Position numbers and translations under genes: made by a program. This document shows positions 1 through 8,172 of a stretch of DNA of 64,000 nt, one piece after another. Source of the stretch: Aquiflexum gelatinilyticum (GTDB lineage Bacteria; Bacteroidota; Bacteroidia; Cytophagales; Cyclobacteriaceae); assembly GCF_024741135.1 (NCBI RefSeq), contig NZ_JANSUY010000001.1, positions 744,001 to 808,000 on the forward strand. Reading direction: 5' to 3'. Below the pieces are notes generated by a model that searched no databases, had not been told where the DNA came from, and saw only the letters and a list, made by a program, of their open reading frames with translations. Position 1 is the first letter of the stretch, and every line of letters begins with the position of its first letter.

Positions 1-1156
1 CAGCTACTACAGCCCAGTTTTCCTCCAAATCCGCGTCGATAGCAGCACGGTTTAGCTCGAGTTTGCCTAATCCTTTCTCCAAAGATTCCAGGGCAATCAA
101 CATGTGTCCCAATGGAACTCCGATTATGCGCAGCACTGTGCTGTCAGTAAGGTCTCTTTGTAAGCGGCTGATGGGGAGTTTGGCTGCAAGATGCTCCAAT
201 AATGCATTGGCAATCCCAAGATTTCCTTCCGCATTTTCAAAATCGATCGGGTTGACTTTATGAGGCATGGCAGAAGACCCGATTTCGCCAGCCTTGATTT
301 TTTGCTTGAAATAATTCATTGCCACATACTGCCAGATATCTTTTGAAAGGTCCAAAAGGATCGTGTTGATCCTTTTTAGCCCATCAAAAAGGGCCGCCAG
401 ATTATCATAATGCTCGATTTGGGTTGTTGGATAACTTCTTTCCAAACCCAGATAATTTGACACAAAATTATTTGCAAACCCATGCCAATCAGTAGTAGGG
501 TAGGCTATAAAATGGGCATTCAGATTCCCGGTAGCACCACCAAATTTTGCTGAATAAGGAACTTGACCAAGTAATTCCAATTGTTTTTCCAGTCTCACTG
601 TAAATACCCTGATCTCTTTACCCAATCTCGTCGGAGATGCAGGCTGACCATGGGTTTTGGCAAGCATCGGGATATCTTTCCAATCCTCCGCCTGTGCAAC
701 CAATTTCGCCATAACCCGATCCAAAGAAGGTAAAATGACTTCATTGAGTCCGTTTTTTAGCATCAAAGGCGTTGCTGTATTATTGATATCCTGGGAGGTC
801 AAGCCAAAGTGAATGAATTCTTTGAATTCCTGCAGTTGCAGATTGTCAAACTTTTCTTTGATAAAATACTCCACGGCTTTTACATCGTGGTTGGTGGTCT
901 TTTCTGTTTCTTTGATGACTTCAGCATCTTCCATCTGAAATCCTGAAACAATATTTCTTAAGGCAGGAAAAAGTGATTTGTCAAAATCTTTCAGTTGGGG
1001 CAGGGGCAGTTCACATAGCGCGATGAAGTACTCTATTTCCACATGAACTCTATATTTTATCAAAGCAAACTCAGAAAAATAAGGACGCAAGGTTGCAGTT
1101 TTGTTTCCATACCTTCCGTCAATAGAGCTTACAGCTGTCAGATTTGTCAATTCCAT
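1..1156 (-). CDS. purB: Adenylosuccinate lyase, 3' end cut off by window edge
   Basis: Catalyses two fumarate-releasing steps in purine synthesis: SAICAR to AICAR, and adenylosuccinate to AMP. Translating the minus strand from the ATG at 1154-1156 gives 385 codons before the window ends, starting MELTNLTAVSSIDGRY, a typical PurB N-terminus. The fumarase/aspartase-superfamily signature GSSAMPHKVNPIDFEN is plain near positions 240-290, and the NHDVKAVEYF and HFGLTSQDINNTA segments are also present. About 60-70 residues of the usual ~450 are missing only because of the window boundary. It is divergent from the reductase gene at 1448; the 291-bp spacer holds no other gene. Confidence 0.96.
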   Translation of the reverse strand, partial: MELTNLTAVSSIDGRYGNKTATLRPYFSEFALIKYRVHVEIEYFIALCELPLPQLKDFDKSLFPALRNIVSGFQMEDAEVIKETEKTTNHDVKAVEYFIKEKFDNLQLQEFKEFIHFGLTSQDINNTATPLMLKNGLNEVILPSLDRVMAKLVAQAEDWKDIPMLAKTHGQPASPTRLGKEIRVFTVRLEKQLELLGQVPYSAKFGGATGNLNAHFIAYPTTDWHGFANNFVSNYLGLERSYPTTQIEHYDNLAALFDGLKRINTILLDLSKDIWQYVAMNYFKQKIKAGEIGSSAMPHKVNPIDFENAEGNLGIANALLEHLAAKLPISRLQRDLTDSTVLRIIGVPLGHMLIALESLEKGLGKLELNRAAIDADLEENWAVVA

Positions 1157-1447
1157 AAGAGTTGTTTTTGAATTAGGCTTGCAATTTAGGTTTTCAGCAT
1201 GAAATACTCTTTTTATTTTTCAATTATTGGTTTTACATCAGCATCAAAGGCCGGATTTTGCTATATAAATTCACTTTATTTTGAAGTAATTTAAATTCTT
1301 TTCAAAATCCAGCTGGCAGAATCGAACCTGTTTCCCATTAATTTGTTGTGATGTTGGTGATTATTCAGTCATAGAGTTACATTAATACCAAACAGTAGCT
1401 TAATTTTGACCGAGCCAAAATATTACGTTTTTAAACAGATTTAGAGA

Positions 1448-2554
1448 ATGTTTAATTTATTTAAGAAAAAGAAAGAGGATAATAAAAGGGGGGACCATTA
1501 TTTATCTTTGAAAGTAAGGGAAGTAGTCAAAGAAACCCCTGATACTGTCACTATCTATTTTGAGCAGCCTGAGCCTTATTTGGACTATAAGCCTGGTCAG
1601 TACCTCACAGTGATTTTGGAGTTGGGGGGTAAAGAAGTCAGAAGGTCATATAGCCTTTGTACCTCTCCGTTTACAGATCCGCATCCGGGAATTACTGTCA
1701 AACGAGTCAATGGTGGCTTGGTATCCAATTACCTCAATGACCAAATCAGACCGGGAAAAACCATTGAAATTATGAAGCCTTTGGGGAATTTCACCACTGA
1801 GTTTCATTCCAAAAATAAAAACCACTTCGTAATGGTGGCAGGTGGTAGTGGCATAACCCCGATCATGGGCATCGCCAAATCGGTTTTTGTCAATGAACCT
1901 GACTCAAAAGTTACCCTGATTTATTGCAGCAGGTCCGAAGAGCAGATTATATTCAAAAAAGAACTCGATGCGTTGAAAGGAAAGTATGGAGAGAAATTGA
2001 ATCTGATCCATAACCTTAGCCAACCGTCTCCTCTTTGGACCGGATTAAAGGGACGTTTAAATGTAGAAATAGTCAAAACTATCCTTTCTGAATCAAATTT
2101 CTCCGAGTTGGCAAATACTAAATATTTTGTCTGTGGGCCTGATGGCGTGATGGAAACAGCTCTCTTGGCCTTGGAAGAAATTGGTGTTGATCAAAAAGCT
2201 ATCCATAAGGAAAGTTTCTACCTAGACTTGGAGGCAAAGGAAGAAGATCTCAAATCTAAAGGCAAATTATCTCCCGAATTAACAAGGGAAATTGAAGTTG
2301 TTGTAGAAGGCCAATCATATTCTTTTGAAGTACCCGCCGGTAAAACCATATTAGAAGCAGGTCTTGACAAAGACATCAACATGCCATATAGCTGCCAAAG
2401 TGGACTTTGTACCGCTTGTAGGGGAAAACTGATCTCCGGTAAAGTGGATATGATTGAAGATGCAGGTTTGAGTGCGAGCGAAATAGAATCAGGATACATT
2501 CTCTGTTGCTCTTCAAAACCTGCAAGTTCTGATATCAAAATTGTAATCGAATAG
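1448..2554 (+). CDS. Ferredoxin-NAD(P)H reductase with C-terminal 2Fe-2S domain (PaaE-like)
   Basis: A 368-residue cytoplasmic electron-transfer protein. It has an FAD-binding reductase barrel (about residues 18-125, with the flavin motif RRSYSLCTSP), an NAD(P)-binding domain (about 125-260, VAGGSGITPIMGI and FVCGPDGVM) and a plant-type 2Fe-2S ferredoxin domain (about 280-368, CQSGLCTACRGK plus a later CC). This order matches subunit E of phenylacetyl-CoA epoxidase and related hydroxylase reductases. No paaABCD oxygenase genes are nearby, so the partner enzyme is unknown and PaaE is only the nearest family name. A TAnnTTTG-type -10 element (TAATTTTG, 1401-1408) lies upstream without a clear TTG box. 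The next gene follows 4 bp downstream. Confidence 0.87.
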   Translation: MFNLFKKKKEDNKRGDHYLSLKVREVVKETPDTVTIYFEQPEPYLDYKPGQYLTVILELGGKEVRRSYSLCTSPFTDPHPGITVKRVNGGLVSNYLNDQIRPGKTIEIMKPLGNFTTEFHSKNKNHFVMVAGGSGITPIMGIAKSVFVNEPDSKVTLIYCSRSEEQIIFKKELDALKGKYGEKLNLIHNLSQPSPLWTGLKGRLNVEIVKTILSESNFSELANTKYFVCGPDGVMETALLALEEIGVDQKAIHKESFYLDLEAKEEDLKSKGKLSPELTREIEVVVEGQSYSFEVPAGKTILEAGLDKDINMPYSCQSGLCTACRGKLISGKVDMIEDAGLSASEIESGYILCCSSKPASSDIKIVIE

Positions 2555-2558
2555 GCTC

Positions 2559-3050
2559 TTGGAAAATTCCCAAATAAGAAAAATATATGATAAAATGGAG
2601 CGGAATGTTCTGATAATGATCGCCATTCCGATTCCATTTTTTGGTTTTGTTTACTTAAATACCGAGAATCCCATCTTTTTTTTTGAAGTGCCTCAGTTAA
2701 CGGGTTTTTGGGAATACTTCGGACTGGGCTTGGTTTTTACTTTTTTGATTGCCCAATATTTTGCTTTTCAAAAAGATTCAAAAAATATCGAAAAATCTTC
2801 CTTTGGTCTTGAAAAAAAGCTTGAAGCTTACTCCAAAGCTTCATTTAATAGGTTTAGGATTTTATTTGTTTCTGGATTGGTCGCTGCAGCAGGTTTGTTT
2901 TTGTTTGGCAATGCAGGTTATACGATTGCTTTTGCGGTGACTTTGGTGTTTTTTTCATCAGCCAAACCTACACCTGAAAGGATAATCAGGGCTTTGAAAC
3001 TGAAAGGAGATGAAAAAAACCAAGTGATGGGTTTAAAAAGAAGGGAATAA
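2559..3050 (+). CDS. Small polytopic membrane protein, unknown function
   Basis: 163 residues from a TTG codon 4 bp after the reductase stop; an ATG at 2595 would give a 151-residue product beginning MERNVLIMI and may be the true start. Four hydrophobic segments are visible: about 19-36, 55-68, 95-113 and 118-133. These are joined by a basic, charged middle region (QKDSKNIEKSSFGLEKKLEAY) and followed by a basic tail. I recognise no named family. The tight spacing suggests cotranscription with the flavo-iron-sulfur reductase, so a membrane anchoring or accessory role is possible but unproven. Confidence 0.7.
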   Translation: MENSQIRKIYDKMERNVLIMIAIPIPFFGFVYLNTENPIFFFEVPQLTGFWEYFGLGLVFTFLIAQYFAFQKDSKNIEKSSFGLEKKLEAYSKASFNRFRILFVSGLVAAAGLFLFGNAGYTIAFAVTLVFFSSAKPTPERIIRALKLKGDEKNQVMGLKRRE

Positions 3051-3067
3051 GAATTTTTTAACAAAAG

Positions 3068-3391
3068 TTATTTATTGTCCGCATCGTGTCTTTTGGGGAT
3101 ATCCGGATTGACAAAAGTAAAACCCCTTGCTTCATCCCCCTCAAAAAAATCAACCTGCATTCCCATCAAAAACATGTAATGCTTTTTTTCAATCAATACC
3201 CTAATTCCATCCAACTCAAATTGTTGGTCTCCTTCCTTAGGCTTATCAAATCCTAAAAGAAAGGACATGCCGCCGCATCCGCCCCCTTTGACACCCACTC
3301 GGAGAGAATAATCTATGGGTATGTTCTTATTGGCAATGATATCTTTGATCTCAGCTTGAGCTTTTTCAGTGATTTGTATGGGAATCAACAT
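3068..3391 (-). CDS. IscA/HesB-family iron-sulfur assembly-like protein lacking the CGC motif
   Basis: 107 residues with the HesB/IscA fold signature: LRVGVKGGGCGGMSFLLGF around residues 30-48 and a C-terminal GFTFVNPDIP. In A-type carriers three cysteines bind the cluster, one in the first motif (here C39) and two in a C-terminal CGC. Here the C-terminus reads NPDIPKRHDADNK and the CGC pair is absent. The family normally carries Fe-S clusters or iron to target proteins; with one cysteine this member may bind differently or act as a structural variant. It is convergent with the membrane protein gene, with a 17-bp spacer. Confidence 0.82.
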   Translation of the reverse strand: MLIPIQITEKAQAEIKDIIANKNIPIDYSLRVGVKGGGCGGMSFLLGFDKPKEGDQQFELDGIRVLIEKKHYMFLMGMQVDFFEGDEARGFTFVNPDIPKRHDADNK

Positions 3392-3508
3392 TCCTATTTA
3401 ATCCGAATTTTGATTGGGAAGTTCAAATTTAAGTTTTAAAAATATCAATTGTCAATGTTTTATTGCGTCTATTAATTTCTGATATTCGAATCAAATTATT
3501 GTAATTAT

Positions 3509-4030
3509 ATGGCGTATCTCGCAGATTTATTAAAAATAGTATTGCCGGCTGGTTTGGTTATTTATGGCATGTACCTGACGATCATGTCTTTTATGAAAAA
3601 AGAGAGAGAAAAAATGCTCTTGGATTTAAAAACCCAAAATACCAATACGGTTCTTCCCATCAGGCTTCAAGCCGGGGAAAGATTATGTCTTTTATTGGAA
3701 AGAATCACTCCAAACAACCTGGTCAGAAGGATGAATAATCCTGAATATTCTGCCAAAGAATTTTACAGCCAACTGCTTCATGAGGTTAGAGAGGAGTTTA
3801 ACCATAACTTATCGCAGCAGGTTTACTTCTCTGATGAGACTTGGGAAAGTGTCCGCCGGGCAGCTGAAAGCGTCGTGACTATTATCAATACAGCCATGCA
3901 GGATATGCCGGATGAGGCGAGAAGCATTGATCTTGCCAAGCGTGTCTTTCAGCTTACCCTTGACCAAAAGAATGATGCCATCCAATCGGCATTAAAATCC
4001 GTTAAGTCTGAAATAAGAATATTCTTCTAA
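3509..4030 (+). CDS. Membrane-anchored hypothetical protein (DUF7935-like)
   Basis: 173 residues: one N-terminal membrane segment (about 8-30), a basic stop-transfer (KKEREK), then a soluble helical domain containing LPIRLQAGERLCLLLERI and a long amphipathic C-terminal half. I associate this arrangement with a Bacteroidota-restricted family of unknown function (DUF7935, from memory). It ends 4 bp before the DUF1232 gene, and the next genes follow on the same strand, so it probably heads a small housekeeping operon running to dtd. No catalytic motif is visible. Confidence 0.7.
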   Translation: MAYLADLLKIVLPAGLVIYGMYLTIMSFMKKEREKMLLDLKTQNTNTVLPIRLQAGERLCLLLERITPNNLVRRMNNPEYSAKEFYSQLLHEVREEFNHNLSQQVYFSDETWESVRRAAESVVTIINTAMQDMPDEARSIDLAKRVFQLTLDQKNDAIQSALKSVKSEIRIFF

Positions 4031-4034
4031 AAAT

Positions 4035-4448
4035 ATGGCTTCACTCAGGGAAAAGACAGTTGATTTTTTTGGTAAAGCCAAACTGCTTTACCTGGAGAAA
4101 GCAAATGATATTGCGGGGGAAGACGGTAAGCTCCAAAAGCTCCTGAAAAATGTCGGCGAAAGATTGAATGCTGTTTCCCAAAACCCTAAAGTTCAGACAG
4201 CCTTGGAACCGATCATGATTTTCAAAAGGATGATCCAGGCCCACAGAAGTGGAAAGTTTAAAGTTTCATCCAAAACCCTAGGTCTCATTGTTTTGGGTTT
4301 GGTGTATTTTGTCACCCCAATAGATATTATTCCTGACTTTATGCCGATTTTGGGTTTTACCGATGACCTTTCAGTGATTTTAGCTGTTTTTAATTCGGTA
4401 AAGCACGAAGTGGAAGATTTTTTGAATTGGGAAAAGACGAAGCCTTAA
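4035..4448 (+). CDS. YkvA-family (DUF1232) membrane protein
   Basis: 137 residues. The C-terminal 60 residues carry the DUF1232 signature: a hydrophobic helix LGLIVLGLVYFVTPIDIIPDF, then GFTDDLSVILAVFNSVKHEVE. The PxDxIPDxxPxxGxxDD pattern defines the family. The N-terminal half is helical and charged. Function is unknown; members are small membrane-associated proteins. It sits 4 bp after the preceding gene and 48 bp before the next one on the same strand, consistent with an operon. Confidence 0.83.
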   Translation: MASLREKTVDFFGKAKLLYLEKANDIAGEDGKLQKLLKNVGERLNAVSQNPKVQTALEPIMIFKRMIQAHRSGKFKVSSKTLGLIVLGLVYFVTPIDIIPDFMPILGFTDDLSVILAVFNSVKHEVEDFLNWEKTKP

Positions 4449-4496
4449 TGACCTTGAACTTTTGCTTTTCATCTTTTTGGGCGTACTTTACCTGAT

Positions 4497-5213
4497 ATGA
4501 AAAAAATAGCATTTCTCGCAGGTACATCGGGTTTGATCGGCATGCAGCTGCTTCACCAATTACTACAAGATAATTCTTACGATTACCTCATTTCGGTTGG
4601 TCGACGCAAGCTTGCTTTAAAGCATCACAAGTTGGTCCAGGTGGAAGGCGATTTCAGCAAAATTCAGAGTTGGGACATAGAATCCAAACTCCGGGAGGAG
4701 GACTTGGGAGGGTTGTTTTTTCCCATTGTAGATGCCATCAATAAAAAATCCTGCGAAATGCATGCTTTCTGTTCCTTGGGAACCACCATCAAAGTTGCCG
4801 GATCAAAGGATAAATTCTACGAAATTGACCATGATTATGTCATAGGATTTGCGAAATGGACCTATGGTTTGGGGGCGAATAAATTTTTGTATGTGAGTGC
4901 CATGGGGGCCAATCCCCAATCTTCGGTTTTTTACAACAAAGTGAAAGGAGAAGTGGAGGAAGATCTGAAAGTCATCCCTTTTGATTATTTAGGTCTGTTT
5001 CAGCCATCCTTATTGGTTGGAAACAGGAAGGAATTCCGGTTTGGGGAAGAAGTTGCTAAAATATTGACAAAGCCTTTGGTATGGCTAAAGATTGGAAAAT
5101 CTTTCCGACCCATCAATGACAATCAGGTTTCGAAGGCAATGATTCATCATGCCAACCAAACCAAACCGGTAAAAGTTGAGGTTATTTCCTCTAAGAAAAT
5201 GCAGGATTTTTGA
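4497..5213 (+). CDS. NAD(P)-binding Rossmann protein, HTATIP2/TIP30-like short-chain dehydrogenase
   Basis: 238 residues with an N-terminal nucleotide-binding loop AGTSGLIGMQLL (residues 8-19) and the segments FCSLGTTIKVAGSKDKFYEID and FLYVSAMGANPQSSVFYNKVKGEVE, typical of atypical short-chain dehydrogenases related to HTATIP2. The YNKVKGE stretch supplies the expected Tyr and Lys. The substrate is unknown. It ends 3 bp before dtd, so the two are probably translated from one message. The pathway link to dtd is not obvious. Confidence 0.78.
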   Translation: MKKIAFLAGTSGLIGMQLLHQLLQDNSYDYLISVGRRKLALKHHKLVQVEGDFSKIQSWDIESKLREEDLGGLFFPIVDAINKKSCEMHAFCSLGTTIKVAGSKDKFYEIDHDYVIGFAKWTYGLGANKFLYVSAMGANPQSSVFYNKVKGEVEEDLKVIPFDYLGLFQPSLLVGNRKEFRFGEEVAKILTKPLVWLKIGKSFRPINDNQVSKAMIHHANQTKPVKVEVISSKKMQDF

Positions 5214-5216
5214 GGT

Positions 5217-5669
5217 ATGATAGCAGTGATTCAACGGGTATCTGAGTCCACAGTCAAAATAGAAGGACAGATCAAAGGCCAAATCGGGACAGGATTGATG
5301 GTCTTATTGGGAATAGAAGAGGCGGATGGCAGTGAGGATATAGAATGGCTGAGTAAAAAAATCGTTAACCTCAGAATTTTCCCTGATGAAAATGAGGTGA
5401 TGAACAGAAGCATTCTTGAGGCCTTAGGAGATATTTTGCTTATCAGCCAATTCACACTCCATGCAAGTACCAAAAAGGGCAACAGACCCTCTTATATCAA
5501 AGCCGCAAAACCTGACATCGCCATTCCGCTTTACGAGAAGTTTATCAGTTACCTTGAAAAGGATTTGGGAAAACCTATCCAAACAGGGGAATTCGGTGCC
5601 GATATGAAAGTAGCCTTGGTCAATGACGGTCCGGTCACGATCATTATGGACAGCAAAAATAAAGTTTGA
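5217..5669 (+). CDS. dtd: D-aminoacyl-tRNA deacylase
   Basis: 150 residues, full length for DTD. It removes D-amino acids (and glycine from tRNA-Ala) from mischarged tRNAs, a cytoplasmic proofreading step. Diagnostic motifs are SQFTLHA (residues 77-83) and NDGPVTI near the C-terminus, which supplies the cross-subunit Gly-cisPro element, with NRPSYIKAAKPD between them. It is the last gene of the 3509-5669 run. The spacer after it is filled with repeat words, and the ABC ATPase gene begins 115 bp downstream. Confidence 0.95.
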   Translation: MIAVIQRVSESTVKIEGQIKGQIGTGLMVLLGIEEADGSEDIEWLSKKIVNLRIFPDENEVMNRSILEALGDILLISQFTLHASTKKGNRPSYIKAAKPDIAIPLYEKFISYLEKDLGKPIQTGEFGADMKVALVNDGPVTIIMDSKNKV

Positions 5670-5680
5670 AGAAGTAAGAA

Positions 5681-5712
5681 TTAACGGTTAACAGTCGCGG
5701 TAGGCAGTTTGG
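5681..5712 (+). repeat. Post-stop dispersed repeat word (CAGTCGC / GGCAGT family), copy 1
   Basis: Twelve bases after the dtd stop is an AT- and G-rich stretch containing TTAACGGTTAACAGTCGCGG followed by TAGGCAGTTTGGC. Related words follow the stop codons of the XRE regulator gene (30653-30681) and, on the other strand, the penicillin-acylase gene (57824-57860). The order TTA..., then CAG/GCAG words, then GGCAGT is similar and the orientation relative to the upstream gene is the same. No function is known to me. Confidence 0.5.
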
Positions 5713-5745
5713 CAAAACCCAAAAACTCGACAACGTGATAACTTG

Positions 5746-5781
5746 ACAACAATTACAACCACTACAACCAACACAACCCCC
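5746..5781 (+). repeat. Four tandem 9-bp units ACAAC-rich, directly before the ABC ATPase gene
   Basis: Four consecutive 9-mers read ACAACAATT, ACAACCACT, ACAACCAAC and ACAACCCCC, ending 3 bp before the ATG at 5785. The same 9-bp design occurs six times upstream of trpD (19374-19427). A TTG at 5743 is in frame and would translate the array as a Thr/Asn-rich leader, but that looks like a by-product of the repeat. Confidence 0.75.
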
Positions 5782-5784
5782 TTC

Positions 5785-7278
5785 ATGTCCTCGCTAATTT
5801 CCATCCAAAAAGCCACTGTCAGACAATTTGATAAAGTAGTTTTTGAAAACCTGGACTTTGAATGGGAGAGGGGGCAACATTGGGCAATTTTGGGTCAATC
5901 TGGTGTAGAACTCACAGCATTTTTGGATACGATATTAGGCAAAACCATGGTGACATCTGGTATTATCCAAAGGGCCTTTGCCAAAGAATACCAAGAGCAA
6001 AAGTCAGAAGCAGGCGAAGTTAACTCATTTAGGGATTTGATAGCGACTGTTTCTCAGCAATACAGTTTCAAGAATAAGTCCAATATTCAGAATTTTTATT
6101 ATCAGCAACGCTTCAATTCCATGGAGTCGGATGAGGCCCTGACTGTGAAAGATTATCTTAAAAACATAGAAGTAAAAGTGCCTGGTCCCTGGAGCTTATC
6201 AAAAGTAATCAGGTTCATGAATTTGGAGCATCTCAAAGACAAATCGCTGATCAAATTGTCTAATGGGGAAACACGCCGTCTGTCTTTTGCCTCTGCGCTG
6301 ATCAAAAATCCAAAAATTTTGCTGATGGACCAACCTCTGACAGGATTGGATAAAGGGACTAGGGATGATTTTGGGTCAATGGTTTCCGATATCATTGCCT
6401 CGGGAATTCACGTCCTGATGAGTACACACCATGATGAAATTCCGTCTTCGATTAGCCATGTAGGTTTTCTATCAGACAAGAATATTTCCATTGTAAGCAA
6501 TTTTGAAAATCTCAATTCAAGTCATCAAAATTGGCTTTCGGAAAATCAAATTGATACTGGAACAATAAATAGCCTTTTGGTAAAAGAGGAGGATCAAAAC
6601 TTTCAGAAAATAGTTGAATTAAGGAATGTTTCTATTCAGTATGGTAATAAACAGATCCTTGAAGGTGTCGATTGGACCATTTTGCCCAATGAAAAGTGGG
6701 CACTTAAAGGCCAAAACGGTGCAGGAAAATCTACCCTTCTCAGCTTGATTTTGGCAGAAAATCCACAAGCATATAGTAATGAGATCTACCTTTTTGACAA
6801 GAAAAGAGGTTCCGGTGAAAGTATTTGGGATATCAAAAAGCAAATCGGATTTGTTGCACCGGAGCTTTCAAGATTTTTTCCTTCCAATCAGACCTGTCTT
6901 AAGGTTATTCTTTCTGGGCTCTTTGATACAATGGGATTGTTTAAGAAAGTTTCTCCGGAACAGGAAAAATCAGCCATAGATTGGTTGGTTTTGTTTGGTC
7001 TTGAAAATGTCGCCCACATTTTGTTTAACAGAGTTCCATTGGAAAACCAAAGGTTTATTTTGCTTGCAAGGGCATTGATCAAAAGACCGAAATTATTGGT
7101 AATGGATGAGGCTTCGCAAGGTATGGACGATTTGCAAAGGGTCAGGTTCCGGGAGACCATAGATATTGTAAGCAAGATCTTTCCCCTAGCTATGGTTTAT
7201 GTCAGCCACTATGAGGAAGACATTCCAAAATGCGTTGATAAAATTCTTAGGTTAAGTAATGGGAAAGTGGTTTTTTGA
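5785..7278 (+). CDS. ModF-type double ABC ATPase with one degenerate half
   Basis: 497 residues from the ATG at 5785, with two ABC ATPase domains and no membrane segments. The C-terminal half matches E. coli ModF closely (SNEIYLFDKKRGSGESIWDI). NBD1 has a broken Walker A (GQSGVELT, residues 37-44: no Lys) and MDQP instead of MDEP, but a good signature (LSNGE). NBD2 has intact Walker A (GQNGAGKST) and Walker B (LLVMDEAS), but its signature is degenerate (PLENQR). Because active sites are shared across the NBD interface, one consensus site and one dead site are expected. ModF is linked to molybdate uptake in E. coli; no molybdate genes are nearby, so the role here is open. A TTG at 5743 would add 14 low-complexity residues. 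Confidence 0.86.
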   Translation: MSSLISIQKATVRQFDKVVFENLDFEWERGQHWAILGQSGVELTAFLDTILGKTMVTSGIIQRAFAKEYQEQKSEAGEVNSFRDLIATVSQQYSFKNKSNIQNFYYQQRFNSMESDEALTVKDYLKNIEVKVPGPWSLSKVIRFMNLEHLKDKSLIKLSNGETRRLSFASALIKNPKILLMDQPLTGLDKGTRDDFGSMVSDIIASGIHVLMSTHHDEIPSSISHVGFLSDKNISIVSNFENLNSSHQNWLSENQIDTGTINSLLVKEEDQNFQKIVELRNVSIQYGNKQILEGVDWTILPNEKWALKGQNGAGKSTLLSLILAENPQAYSNEIYLFDKKRGSGESIWDIKKQIGFVAPELSRFFPSNQTCLKVILSGLFDTMGLFKKVSPEQEKSAIDWLVLFGLENVAHILFNRVPLENQRFILLARALIKRPKLLVMDEASQGMDDLQRVRFRETIDIVSKIFPLAMVYVSHYEEDIPKCVDKILRLSNGKVVF

Positions 7279-7281
7279 TAA

Positions 7282-7935
7282 TTAGAGGATATCATCTGTT
7301 TCTGTGGGAATCGAAACTGTTTCGATAAAAGTCCCGTCGTCTGCGAGCCTGATACCTGTCAGACAAATACCCCCATAAGCTCCTGTATCAATGTTCCAAG
7401 AATTGGATTCTTGACTGTATTTCGGAATACCATCCCACCTTGGAGTATGTCCAATCACCTGTAACTTCCCCGTGTTGATCAGGGGATTTCTATTCCACAA
7501 AAGGCCGTTTGTATTGGATTGGTCGTAGGGATCCCCAAGTCCTGAAAATCCCGCATGACTTACCTGGACAAAATCATTTTCCCAAAGTAAAGGCAAATCT
7601 GTCAACCAAGTGGAGTAGTTGTCCGGATCTATTTGGTCTACTTCAAATTGTCTAAGTGTTTTGCCACCTCCGTTGGAAAGCCAAATACCCTTCGGATCTT
7701 CTCCCTTCATATGGTTGATCATCAGCTGCTCGTGATTTCCTCTCAAAAAGTGAGCTTCTTTTTTAAAATTCATCTACAACTCAAAAGCCAGATGAATGAC
7801 TGAGGGAGAAAATGCCCCTCTATCTACTAGATCGCCTACCTGAACTAAGGTTTCAGATTTTGGATCCCAATGGTCCAAAAGGTTTAAAAATGTATTGAGA
7901 CACCCGTGGACATCTCCAACAATAAATATTCCCAT
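7282..7935 (-). pseudogene. PPP-family serine/threonine phosphatase interrupted by one in-frame TAG
   Basis: A single minus-strand frame runs 218 codons from the ATG at 7933-7935. It contains the metallophosphatase motifs GDVHG (residues 7-11), GDLVDRG (34-40), GNHE just after the break, VSHAG and VIGHTP. The frame is broken only by a TAG at 7774-7776, between the second motif and GNHE, and the TAG is followed immediately by an in-frame ATG. Joined, the product would be ~217 residues, normal for bacterial PPP phosphatases. The downstream piece alone (163 residues from 7773) lacks two metal-ligand motifs. Options are a recent nonsense mutation, a sequencing error, suppression, or stop-restart producing two fragments. 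The stop codon lies just after the ABC ATPase gene (convergent). Confidence 0.85.
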
Positions 7936-8172
7936 ATACTTAGAACGATTAAAAACTAACGGACATTTTAAAATTGTAAAAAAACCAATAAATGATTCAA
8001 TTATTTACTTGTTCTGTTCAATAAATTTAATTATAATCACTTCATAATCAATTTTATATCTAATAAACATTCTTGACCAAATTAAGTTTTAATGTGACCT
8101 CATATAAATCAAAAATTGATTCCCATCCAATAAATATTTAAACGATTTCAATTCCCCTAAAGGTTGTTTGTT

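Noticed and set aside
1308-1338. On the minus strand GGTTCGATTCTGCC looks like a tRNA T-arm and 3' end.
   Set aside because: No anticodon arm, D-arm or acceptor stem could be found upstream; at most a remnant or coincidence.
5743-5784. Extended N-terminus of the ABC ATPase starting from TTG with a Thr/Asn-rich stretch.
   Set aside because: It is the translated 9-bp repeat array; the ATG at 5785 opens directly into the conserved NBD.
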